Below, in pieces: positions 9,700-17,649 of a stretch of 64,000 nt of DNA. The stretch is from Streptomyces seoulensis. Its GTDB lineage: Bacteria > Actinomycetota > Actinomycetes > Streptomycetales > Streptomycetaceae. Under the pieces are notes generated by a model, which worked only from the letters and a program-made list of their open reading frames with translations, was not told the origin of the DNA and did no database searches. Each line of letters begins with the position of its first letter. Position 1 is the first letter of the stretch. A program made the translations under genes and the position numbers. The stretch covers positions 5,679,001 to 5,743,000 of the forward strand of contig NZ_AP025667.1 of assembly GCF_022846655.1 (NCBI RefSeq), in the 5' to 3' direction.

Positions 9700-9743
9700 C
9701 CCGGCGCCCGGCGCACCCCGAGCGGGGCGCGCCGGATGCCGGG
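9700..9743 (-). terminator. Long imperfect hairpin between binding-protein and permease genes
   Basis: CCCGGC (9700-9705) pairs with GCCGGG (9738-9743). Inner CCGGCGC/GCGCCGG and CCCC/GGGG pairs extend the stem. It lies just downstream of the lipoprotein stop, the same place as the hairpin in the left operon. It probably tunes read-through or mRNA stability (inference). Confidence 0.55.
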
Positions 9744-9753
9744 CGGGAGGCGG

Positions 9754-11583
9754 TTACTTGATGAAGAGGCGACGCGGGTCGATGCCGCTGAGCACGTCGT
9801 CGTAGACCAGTCCGCCGACCTTGGAACCGGCGATCTGCGTCTGCTTGTAGTACGCGGTCGGGACGACGTTGACGACGTCCTTCACGATGTACTGGTCGAG
9901 CTTCTCCCACTCGGACGCGGCCTTCGCCGGGTCGGTGATCTTGCCGATCCGGTCGATCTCGCTGTTGATCTTCGGGTCGTTGATCTGCGAGTAGTTCTGC
10001 GCGCCCTCGGCGATCACGCGGCCGTCGTACAGCGGCGGGATCACGGTCGAGGCGGACGGCCAGTCGGCACCCCACGCGGTGTGGAAGATGTCGTAGTTGT
10101 TGTCCAGCTTGGAGACCTGGTCGTAGAAGGTCTCGGCCGGGATCTCCTGGCGCTGGACGTCGAAGCCGGCCTTCTTCAGGCCCGCCGCCATGGCGGTGGA
10201 GTACTGCTGGCCCTCGGGGGTGTTGATGTAGCCGAAGGTCAGCTTCATGTTGAGCTTGCCGGCCTTCTTCAGCAGCTCCTTGGCCTTGGCCGCGTCACCG
10301 GCGGGCTTCTTCTTCTTGCCCCACGGGTCGAAGGTGGCGTCGTAGCCCGAGACGGTCGGGGAGATGAGACCGCCCGCGACCTCCATGGCGTCGGTGCCGC
10401 CGTAGGCACGGACGAACGGCGTGACCGGCAGGGCGTAGGCGATGGCCTCGCGGACCGTCTTGTCCTGCATCGGCTTGTGGCTCATGTTGATGTTCATCTG
10501 GCCGACGAACGACTGGTAGCCCGAGACCGTCCGGGACTTCAGCTTGGAGTCCTTGAGCACCGAGGACAGGTTGCCCGCGTCGACCTGGTTGTTGAAGCTG
10601 ATGCCCGTCTGGTCCGCGCCGCCGTCGGCGAGCAGGGCCTTGGTGGACGCCTCGTACTGCTGGTTGAAGCGGAAGTTGAGCCGGTCGATGTACTGGTGGC
10701 GGATCGGGTCCGTCTTCGGGTCCCAGTTGGTGTTCTTCACCAGCACCATCGACTTGCCGGACTTGAACGACTCGACCTTGTACGGGCCGGCCACCACGGG
10801 CGCCTTGTCGTAGCGCTCCTTGGTGTCACCCTTCTGGGAGACGACTCCGTAGCCCGCCATGGCCAGCGCGTACGGCAGGTCGGCGTGCGGGGTCTTGAAG
10901 TGGAAGACGATCGTCTTGTCGTCCGGGGTCTCCAGCACCGAGTCGGGCAGGTGCTTGCCCTTGTACGGGCCGTCCTTGAGCAGCTTGCGGTAGGTCGCGC
11001 CCGGCGCGTCGGCCAGCCACTGCTGGAGGAAGGTCGGGCCCTGGTTGATGAAGGGCGCGAAGAGGCGCTCGACGGTGTGCCGGATGTCCTTGGACGTGAT
11101 CGGCGTGCCGTCCTGGAACTTGATGCCGTCCTTGAGCGTGTACTTCCAGGTCTTGCCGCCGTCGGTGGTGGTGCCCGAGTCGGTGGCGAGGTCGCCGACG
11201 ACCTCGTGCTTGCTGCCGTCGTCGCTGGTCGCCTTGTACCCGGTCAGCCCGCGGTGCAGCAGGGTGGCCAGCGAACCCTCGTCGGCGACGTAGATCTGCG
11301 CCGGGTCGAGGTGCGCGTAGCTGTCGCGCTGGAGCACTTCCAGGGTGCCGCCGGGCTTGGCGCCGGGCACCTCGGCGGCCGGTCCGGTGGACGCCTTCGC
11401 GTCACCGAACTCGATCAGCGCCTGCTGGCGCTGGGCGTTCTGCTGCTGCTTCTTGTCGTCGTCGCCGCCCTTGTCGCTGCCGCCCTTGCTGCAACCGGTG
11501 AGCACAAGCGCTCCGGCCGCGAGCACGGAAAGTGCGCCGTATGCCTGGCGTCCGCCCCTACTCATCACGAGGTTCCCACCCAT
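9754..11583 (-). CDS. bldKB: Peptide-binding lipoprotein (SBP family 5; BldKB-like)
   Basis: Extracellular peptide-binding lipoprotein, 609 residues from ATG 11583. An alternative ATG at 11565 gives 603 residues and an equally good signal peptide. The hydrophobic core ends in lipobox VLTGC. The mature N terminus is low-complexity and charged (SKGGSDKGGDDDKK) before the family 5 fold. Typical blocks are VGDLATDSGTTTDGGKTWKY, KDGIKFQDGTPI and a YDIFHTAWGADWP segment. In S. coelicolor the BldK importer takes up a signalling oligopeptide needed for aerial growth. That role here is inferred from operon order and neighbourhood. Confidence 0.87.
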   Translation of the reverse strand: MGGNLVMSRGGRQAYGALSVLAAGALVLTGCSKGGSDKGGDDDKKQQQNAQRQQALIEFGDAKASTGPAAEVPGAKPGGTLEVLQRDSYAHLDPAQIYVADEGSLATLLHRGLTGYKATSDDGSKHEVVGDLATDSGTTTDGGKTWKYTLKDGIKFQDGTPITSKDIRHTVERLFAPFINQGPTFLQQWLADAPGATYRKLLKDGPYKGKHLPDSVLETPDDKTIVFHFKTPHADLPYALAMAGYGVVSQKGDTKERYDKAPVVAGPYKVESFKSGKSMVLVKNTNWDPKTDPIRHQYIDRLNFRFNQQYEASTKALLADGGADQTGISFNNQVDAGNLSSVLKDSKLKSRTVSGYQSFVGQMNINMSHKPMQDKTVREAIAYALPVTPFVRAYGGTDAMEVAGGLISPTVSGYDATFDPWGKKKKPAGDAAKAKELLKKAGKLNMKLTFGYINTPEGQQYSTAMAAGLKKAGFDVQRQEIPAETFYDQVSKLDNNYDIFHTAWGADWPSASTVIPPLYDGRVIAEGAQNYSQINDPKINSEIDRIGKITDPAKAASEWEKLDQYIVKDVVNVVPTAYYKQTQIAGSKVGGLVYDDVLSGIDPRRLFIK

Positions 11584-11671
11584 CTCTGTGTCACCAGTGC
11601 GTTCTGTGTCACCAGTGCGGAGAAACTGCTGGTAGTGCTGTGCGTGCGGTGCTGTGCTGTGAAGTGCCCGG

Positions 11672-12706
11672 TCAGCGAGCGGACTTGGGGTCGAACGCGT
11701 CTCTGACCGAATCCCCGAGCAGGTTGAAGGCCACGATGAAGATGATCATCGAGATGCCGGGGAAGAACATGTAGGTGATGTCGTTCTGCATCACCAGTTC
11801 CGTGGACGCCTTGGAGAACATCTGTCCCCAGTCCGGCGTCGGTTCGACGATGCCCACGCCCAGGAAGGACAGTCCCGCCTCGGCGGTGACGAACGAGGGC
11901 AGCAGGTAGGTGGACTGCACCAGCAGCGGGGTGACGACGTTGGGCAGGATCTCCTTGCTGATGATCCGCCACGGCGAGGCCCCGCTGACCCTGGCCGCCT
12001 CGATGAACTCCCGTTCGCGCAGGGCGAGCGAGGTGCCGCGCAGGATGCGGGCGAGACTCATCCAGCCCAGGAACCACTGGACGATGATCAGTGCCAGCAC
12101 CCGGACGTAGGTGGGGGTCTCGTCACGGGGGCTGACGAACAGCGAGACGACGACCGGCATGCTGGCGATGAAGAACAACTGCGCCGGGAAGGCGAGCAGG
12201 AAGTCGATGACCCGGCCGATGAAGAAGTCGGTCCGGCCGCCCAGGTATCCGGCCGCCACCCCGAGCAGGATGCCGGTGAGGACGACGGTGACGGTGACCG
12301 CGAGCGAGATCATCAGCGAGGTGCGGATACCGAAGATGAGCTTGGTGAAGACGTCGTACCCGTTGCCGGGTTCGAGGCCGAACCAGAACTCGCCGCTGAT
12401 ACCGCCGTTGGGCTGGATCGGGACGCCCGCGCTGTCGAACAGCTCGGGGCGCTCATCGGCGTACACCGTGTACGGGTCCTTGCCGTACAGCTTGGAGATC
12501 AGCGGGGAGAGCAGCCCGATGAGGAAGAAGAAGGCCACCACACAGGCCGAGATCACACCGGTGCGGTCACGCCTGAAGCGCAGCCACATCAGCCGGCCGG
12601 GAGAACGGCCTTCGAGCTGGACGGTCTCGGTCTTCGTCAGCGGCCCTGGTTCGCCGTCGACGACGACCGAAGTCCCGCCGCCCTCGATGTCGATAGGACT
12701 TGTCAC
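11672..12706 (-). CDS. bldKA: Peptide ABC transporter permease (DppC/OppC type; BldKA-like)
   Basis: First gene of the right-hand importer operon, 344 residues from a GTG start. An N-terminal cytoplasmic stretch precedes a membrane segment near residues 45-65 (VISACVVAFFFLIGLL). The EAA-like loop is AARVSGASPWRIISKEILPN near residue 235, and the tail is NLLGDSVRDAFDPKSAR. A long non-coding leader precedes it. The order permease, lipoprotein, permease, ATPase, ATPase is the bldKABCDE order. The adjacent typA gene and the rest of the window fit the same chromosomal region of S. coelicolor from memory. Confidence 0.86.
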   Translation of the reverse strand: MTSPIDIEGGGTSVVVDGEPGPLTKTETVQLEGRSPGRLMWLRFRRDRTGVISACVVAFFFLIGLLSPLISKLYGKDPYTVYADERPELFDSAGVPIQPNGGISGEFWFGLEPGNGYDVFTKLIFGIRTSLMISLAVTVTVVLTGILLGVAAGYLGGRTDFFIGRVIDFLLAFPAQLFFIASMPVVVSLFVSPRDETPTYVRVLALIIVQWFLGWMSLARILRGTSLALREREFIEAARVSGASPWRIISKEILPNVVTPLLVQSTYLLPSFVTAEAGLSFLGVGIVEPTPDWGQMFSKASTELVMQNDITYMFFPGISMIIFIVAFNLLGDSVRDAFDPKSAR

Positions 12707-13207
12707 GGTTCGTCCGTTTCACAGATATGAGTGCGGGAGGTTCCGGGAAAGCTGGACAGCGCGCGAAACCGCAGCCGGACGCGCGTAGTACTAGGGCCGG
12801 ATCACACCACTGGAAGCGACGAACGACTCCGACTGACGCCTGTGACACCGCGCATGGGGGTTCCTCCTCATGACTCCACGTGTTCACCAACAGGAGAGGG
12901 TTCCCGTCTTCCTCCCGACACCCCTGACGGAAGGGCAGACACCCCCTGGTGCTCGTGAGCCGGCACTGTCCCCACAGTGCGAGACCCATTGACCCGAGCG
13001 CTACGCGGCTAACTATCTGCCATGAGCCACATGGCGACCACCGTCTTTAAATCTCAATTCAGTCACGGCTGACGTGTCGAACTTCCAAAAACCGGACAAA
13101 CAAGTCCCCTACTGAAGGCCACGAAACGGACGTGTTACATGGCTATCGGTCCGGGATCTCCGCGTTCCGGACACCCCACGGTGGGCGGCCGCGCGAAAAC
13201 GGGTTGC
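12707..13207 (-). promoter_or_regulatory. Leader/promoter region upstream of bldKA-like operon
   Basis: About 500 bases carry no credible ORF. The stretch 13040-13140 is clearly more AT-rich than its surroundings (for example TTTAAATCTCAATTC at 13047-13061), as expected for promoters driving the minus-strand bldKA-like operon. I could not assign a confident -35/-10 pair. Nothing else was recognised. Confidence 0.4.
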
Positions 13208-13246
13208 AAAAAGCCCGGCCGCCCCCGAGACGGGGACGGCCGGGCT
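13208..13246 (-). terminator. Rho-independent terminator of typA
   Basis: A GC-rich stem pairs 13213-13226 with 13232-13245 with one internal mismatch. On the minus strand it is followed by five T (13212-13208). It lies 36 bases past the typA stop and is a textbook intrinsic terminator. Confidence 0.9.
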
Positions 13247-13281
13247 CAACTACCCGGCACCAAGGCCGGGTTGTTCAGTAC

Positions 13282-15189
13282 TCAGCTGTGCTTGGCACGG
13301 CTCGCGCTGCGACCGCGCTCCTTCTGGTCGAGCACGACCTTGCGGATGCGAACGGCCTCCGGGGTGACCTCGACGCACTCGTCGTCGCGGCAGAACTCCA
13401 GCGACTGCTCCAGGGAGAGCTTGCGCGGCGGGACGATCGCCTCGAACGAGTCGGCCGACGCGGACCGCATGTTCGTGAGCTTCTTCTCCTTGGTGATGTT
13501 CACGTCCATGTCGTCGGAGCGCGAGTTCTCGCCGACGATCATGCCCTCGTACACCTCGGTGCCCGGGTCGGTGAACAGCACGCCGCGCTCCTGGAGGTTC
13601 GTCATCGCGAACGCGGTGACGGCGCCGGAGCGGTCGGCGACGAGCGAGCCGTTGTTACGGGTCGTCAGGGTGCCGAACCACGGCTCGTGGCCCTCGTGGA
13701 TGGAGTGGGCGATGCCCGTGCCGCGCGTACCGGTCAGGAACTCCGTACGGAAGCCGATGAGGCCGCGGGACGGGACGACGAACTCCAGGCGGACCCAGCC
13801 GGAGCCGTGGTTCGACATGTTGTCCATCCGGCCCTTGCGGACGCCCATGAGCTGCGTGACCGCGCCCATGTGCTCCTCGGGGACGTCGATCGTCATGCGC
13901 TCGACGGGCTCGTAGGTCTTGCCGTCGATCTGCTGGGTGACGACCTGCGGCTTGCCGATGGTCAGCTCGAAGCCCTCGCGGCGCATCTGCTCGACCAGGA
14001 TGGCGAGCGCCAGCTCACCACGGCCCTGGACCTCCCACGCGTCCGGGCGCTCGGTGTCGAGCACGCGGAGGGAGACGTTACCGATCAGCTCGCGGTCGAG
14101 GCGGTCCTTGACCTGGCGGGCGGTGACCTTGCGGTCCTTGACCGCGGACTTGGCGTCCGCGCCCTTGCCCGTGCCACCGCGGCCGACCAGCGGCGAGGTG
14201 TTCGTGCCGATGGTCATGGAGATCGCGGGCTCGTCGACCGTGATCAGCGGCAGCGCGACCGGGTTCTCGGGGTCGGCGAGGGTCTCACCGATCATGATGT
14301 CCGGGATACCGGCGACGGCGCAGATGTCACCGGGGCCCGCCACCTCGGCCGGCTTGCGGGTGAGCGCCTCGGTCATCATCAGCTCGGTGATGCGGACGTT
14401 CTGGACCGTGCCGTCGCGCTTGATCCAGGCGACCGTCTGGCCCTTGCGCAGCTCGCCCTGCTCGACGCGGAGCAGCGCGATACGGCCGAGGAAGTTGTCC
14501 GCGTCGAGGTTGGTGACGTGGGCCTGGAGCGGCGCGTCCTCCTCGTACGTCGGGGCCGGGACGTGCTCCAGGATCGTGGAGAAGAACGGCTCCAGGCTGG
14601 TGGAGTCCGCCGGGACCGTGCCGTTCTCCGGCTTGGTCAGCGAGGCGACGCCGTCACGGCCGCAGGCGTAGACGATCGGGAACTCGATCTGCTCCTCGTC
14701 CGCGTCCAGGTCGAGGAAGAGGTCGTACGTCTCGTTGACGACCTCGTCGATGCGCGAGTCCGGGCGGTCCGTCTTGTTGATGCACAGGATGACGGGCAGC
14801 CGCTGCTGGAGCGCCTTGCGCAGCACGAAGCGGGTCTGCGGCAGCGGACCCTCGGAGGCGTCGACCAGCAGGACGACCGCGTCGACCATCGACAGACCAC
14901 GCTCGACCTCGCCACCGAAGTCGGCGTGGCCGGGGGTGTCGATGATGTTGATCGTGATCGGGTCCCCACCGTCCTTGGGGTGGTACTTCACCGCCGTGTT
15001 CTTGGCGAGGATCGTGATGCCCTTCTCACGCTCCAGGTCGTTCGAGTCCATCATGCGGTCGTCGACGGAGTCGAGCTGGTGGGCGGCGAACGCGCCGGCC
15101 TGCTTCAGCATGCCGTCGACGATGGTGGTCTTGCCATGGTCGACGTGGGCGACGATGGCGACGTTACGGATGTCGTGGCGCGTGGCCAT
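13282..15189 (-). CDS. typA: Translational GTPase TypA/BipA
   Basis: Ribosome-associated GTPase of 635 residues, the usual streptomycete length. The start MATRHDIRN at 15189 is chosen because a GGGAG site precedes it and the family starts here. G1 is AHVDHGKT (residues 14-21), G3 DTPGHADFGG, G4 NKTDRPD. EF-G-like domains follow, including the RGELALAILVEQMRREGFE block and the BipA-specific C-terminal domain with PSRGLIGFRTEF. It acts in stress and low-temperature ribosome function in other bacteria. Its own strong terminator separates it from the bldKA-like leader. Confidence 0.96.
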   Translation of the reverse strand: MATRHDIRNVAIVAHVDHGKTTIVDGMLKQAGAFAAHQLDSVDDRMMDSNDLEREKGITILAKNTAVKYHPKDGGDPITINIIDTPGHADFGGEVERGLSMVDAVVLLVDASEGPLPQTRFVLRKALQQRLPVILCINKTDRPDSRIDEVVNETYDLFLDLDADEEQIEFPIVYACGRDGVASLTKPENGTVPADSTSLEPFFSTILEHVPAPTYEEDAPLQAHVTNLDADNFLGRIALLRVEQGELRKGQTVAWIKRDGTVQNVRITELMMTEALTRKPAEVAGPGDICAVAGIPDIMIGETLADPENPVALPLITVDEPAISMTIGTNTSPLVGRGGTGKGADAKSAVKDRKVTARQVKDRLDRELIGNVSLRVLDTERPDAWEVQGRGELALAILVEQMRREGFELTIGKPQVVTQQIDGKTYEPVERMTIDVPEEHMGAVTQLMGVRKGRMDNMSNHGSGWVRLEFVVPSRGLIGFRTEFLTGTRGTGIAHSIHEGHEPWFGTLTTRNNGSLVADRSGAVTAFAMTNLQERGVLFTDPGTEVYEGMIVGENSRSDDMDVNITKEKKLTNMRSASADSFEAIVPPRKLSLEQSLEFCRDDECVEVTPEAVRIRKVVLDQKERGRSASRAKHS

Positions 15190-15287
15190 ATTGCGGCGTT
15201 CTCCCGGAGTGTGCGGACTGCCCTGCGCGGGACTCTGCTGCGCGGGACCTGCCGGGCTGGACACGCCACGGCCTCACCCCATGGTAC

Positions 15288-15321
15288 GTGGCCCTGCGGG
15301 GGACGGCCTCCGCAGGGCCAC
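15288..15321 (-). terminator. Hairpin terminator of orphan binding-protein gene
   Basis: A perfect 12-bp stem (15288-15299 with 15310-15321) with a 10-base loop lies 16 bases past the stop of the minus-strand lipoprotein gene and before typA. Confidence 0.75.
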
Positions 15322-15336
15322 GAGGGCCGATTCCGG

Positions 15337-17511
15337 TCAGCTCTTGGACGGGCTCGGCACGGCCTTGGCGCCCTTCTTCAGGAAGCCCATGTCCTCGTAG
15401 ACGGGGGTCTGGAAGCCGAAGGCTCCGGCGTTGACCAGGGTCTTCCGCACGCCGACGAGCTGGGGGCGCTGGTAGAGCGGGATGGAGCCGGCGGCCGCCC
15501 AGATCCGGGTGTCGGCCTTGCGGATCAGGTCGCGCGACTCGTCCTCGTCCAGCGTCGAGGCGGCCTGGTCGAAGAGCTGGTCCACCTGGTCGGTGCCGAC
15601 GCGGGTGTAGTTCTGCTCGACGTTCACCGAGCCGTCGGCGGCGGGGGCGGGCTTGGCGAAGATCGGGCGCGCGTCGGTGGCCGGGAAGGCGGAGGCGGGC
15701 CAGGAGTACAGGGCGAGGTCGAAGTCGCCGGCCGCGATGTGGTCCTTGAAGTAGCTCTCGTCCGGGACCTTGACGACGGTGGTGCGGATGCCGACCTTCT
15801 CCAGCATCGCGGAGATACGCCCGGCGACGGTGTTCAGGGTCTCCGAGCCCGCGCCGGTGGGGAGCACGAAGCGGAGGTTGAGCGCCTGGCCGTCCTTGGC
15901 GAGCGGACCGTTGACCGCGCCGGCGGGGGCGGCGGTGCCCTTGGGGGCGTACGCGCCGGGGGCGCCGCCCTGGCCGGAGTACTGCTTGCCGTCCTGGGCG
16001 AGGTGGCGGCCGCCGCCGTCGCCGCGCTCGTTCTTGTCGTCGCTCCCGTCGTGGTTCTTGTCGTCCTCGCCGACGATGTACTCGCCGTCCTTGCCGCCCT
16101 CGGAGCGGTCCTCGTCGTCCTTGGCGCTCTCGGGACCGGCGGCCTTGTCGGCCTTCTTCTCCGTCTTGACCGGGCCGCCCGGCACCCAGCCCGCGTCCGC
16201 GAGCAGGGCCTGCGCCTCCTTGGTGTCCTGGCCGCCGAGGGCGCCGCTGTTGTCGGCGTAGGCCGGCTGGCCGGACAGCGCGAGGTGGCTGCCGACCGGC
16301 TCGGCGGGCAGGCCGAGCGGGGTCAGCACGAGCTTGGCCAGCTCCTTGCGGTCCAGCGCGCGGGCCACGGCCCGGCGCACCCGCTCGTCGGCGAGCAGAC
16401 CGCCGGCACCGTTCAGGGCGAGCTGGGTGTAGGCGGGCTCCAGCGACTTGCGCACGTCGAAGGAGCGCAGCGCCTCCTGCTCCTCCAGGTACCGGGTGAT
16501 GGCCTTGCGCAGCTTCTTCTGCCCGGCGTGCGCCACCTTCTTCGACTCCATGCCGTGGGCGAGCGCCCAGGAGCGGAGCTTCTTGGCGGAGGTCTTGCCA
16601 CCGCCCACGAGCGGGCTGCCCGCACCGGCGCCACCGGTGGCGGCCCTGATCCGCCCGGCCTCGGCCGCGTCGATGTCGGCGATGTCCACGGTCCCGTCGG
16701 CGAGCGCGGCGGCCCGGTTCTCGCGGGAGACGGTGTGCAGCGTGATCTGGTCGAGCTTGGCGGGCTGCCCCCACCAGCGCGGGTTGCGGGTGAGGACGAC
16801 GTCCTTGGCGGCGGTGTCGACCTTCTCCACCTTGAAGGGGCCCGCGGTGGTCCTGAGCTTGCGCCGGGCGCCGTCGTTGAAGGCGTCCGGGGTGCCCATG
16901 ACGTCCTTCGGGTACAGCGGGGAGAACAGGGACTTCCAGTCGGCGTAGGGGCGGGAGAAGGTGACCCGGACCTGGAGGTCGCTGGCGCCGCGCTCGATCT
17001 TGGCGATGCGGTCGTACCCGGCGTTGCGGGCGGTCCAGTAGGCGCTGTCCTTGCCGGACAGGGCGCGCCACTGGGCGACGAAGTCGGCGGCGCCGATCTC
17101 GCGGCCGTCGCTCCAGACGGCCTGCTGGTTCAGCTTGTACAGGACCACCTGGCGCGGCTCGGTCTCGATGACCTTGGCGGACTCCAGGTAGGCGGGGTTC
17201 ACCGCCGGGCGTCCGTTCGCGTCGAGCTGGAACATCGAGGGGAGGGTGGCCTGGGCGACCCGGGTGGTGCCCGCGTCGGCATCCGCCTGGTAGGCGTTCA
17301 GGGTCTCCGGCAGCGCGTCCACGGCCCATTTGACGGTGCCGCCCTGGGCGACCTTGTCGCGGGTGGCCTGGGCGATGTCCTGTCCGGCCAGGGGGCGGCT
17401 GGCCTTCTCGTCCGAACCGCACCCGGCGAGGAGGGGCACCGCGAGGGCGCCCGCGGTGAGGAAGGCGGTCGCGCGCAGGACCGCGCGTGAGCCGACGCCG
17501 TCGTGGGACAT
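15337..17511 (-). CDS. Orphan peptide-binding lipoprotein (SBP family 5) with acidic insert
   Basis: Secreted lipoprotein of 724 residues, well above the 550-620 usual for the family. The signal peptide ends in lipobox LLAGC (Cys 31). Family 5 blocks include KLNQQAVWSDGREI and a late FDLALYSWPASAFPATD region. The extra length lies between about residues 450 and 560, in a low-complexity acidic stretch containing SAKDDEDRSEGGKDGEY and DDKNHDGSDDKNERGDGGG. No permease or ATPase genes are adjacent, so it either feeds another transporter (the bldK-like one is about 3 kb away) or acts as a sensor. Its ligand is unknown. Confidence 0.87.
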   Translation of the reverse strand: MSHDGVGSRAVLRATAFLTAGALAVPLLAGCGSDEKASRPLAGQDIAQATRDKVAQGGTVKWAVDALPETLNAYQADADAGTTRVAQATLPSMFQLDANGRPAVNPAYLESAKVIETEPRQVVLYKLNQQAVWSDGREIGAADFVAQWRALSGKDSAYWTARNAGYDRIAKIERGASDLQVRVTFSRPYADWKSLFSPLYPKDVMGTPDAFNDGARRKLRTTAGPFKVEKVDTAAKDVVLTRNPRWWGQPAKLDQITLHTVSRENRAAALADGTVDIADIDAAEAGRIRAATGGAGAGSPLVGGGKTSAKKLRSWALAHGMESKKVAHAGQKKLRKAITRYLEEQEALRSFDVRKSLEPAYTQLALNGAGGLLADERVRRAVARALDRKELAKLVLTPLGLPAEPVGSHLALSGQPAYADNSGALGGQDTKEAQALLADAGWVPGGPVKTEKKADKAAGPESAKDDEDRSEGGKDGEYIVGEDDKNHDGSDDKNERGDGGGRHLAQDGKQYSGQGGAPGAYAPKGTAAPAGAVNGPLAKDGQALNLRFVLPTGAGSETLNTVAGRISAMLEKVGIRTTVVKVPDESYFKDHIAAGDFDLALYSWPASAFPATDARPIFAKPAPAADGSVNVEQNYTRVGTDQVDQLFDQAASTLDEDESRDLIRKADTRIWAAAGSIPLYQRPQLVGVRKTLVNAGAFGFQTPVYEDMGFLKKGAKAVPSPSKS

Positions 17512-17649
17512 CTCTGCTACCTCCGGAAAGCCGCGGGCATGTTGATCACTTTTGGCGGTATATGGAGCTGATCAGATCTATGCACCCACTGAAAACGACC
17601 GCACCGGGGAAACGGGGCGACACGACCACGCCACGCGGCAACCCCACCC

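Noticed and set aside
12990..13020. TTGACC followed by TAACTAT as a + strand promoter
   Set aside because: No + strand gene follows. Spacing is non-standard and a chance match is likely.
13132..17490. 1452-codon open frame on the + strand
   Set aside because: Antisense shadow of typA and the orphan lipoprotein. It arises because high third-position GC removes stops. Its composition is the Val/Arg/Leu/Asp-rich type seen in such shadows, with no recognisable domain.
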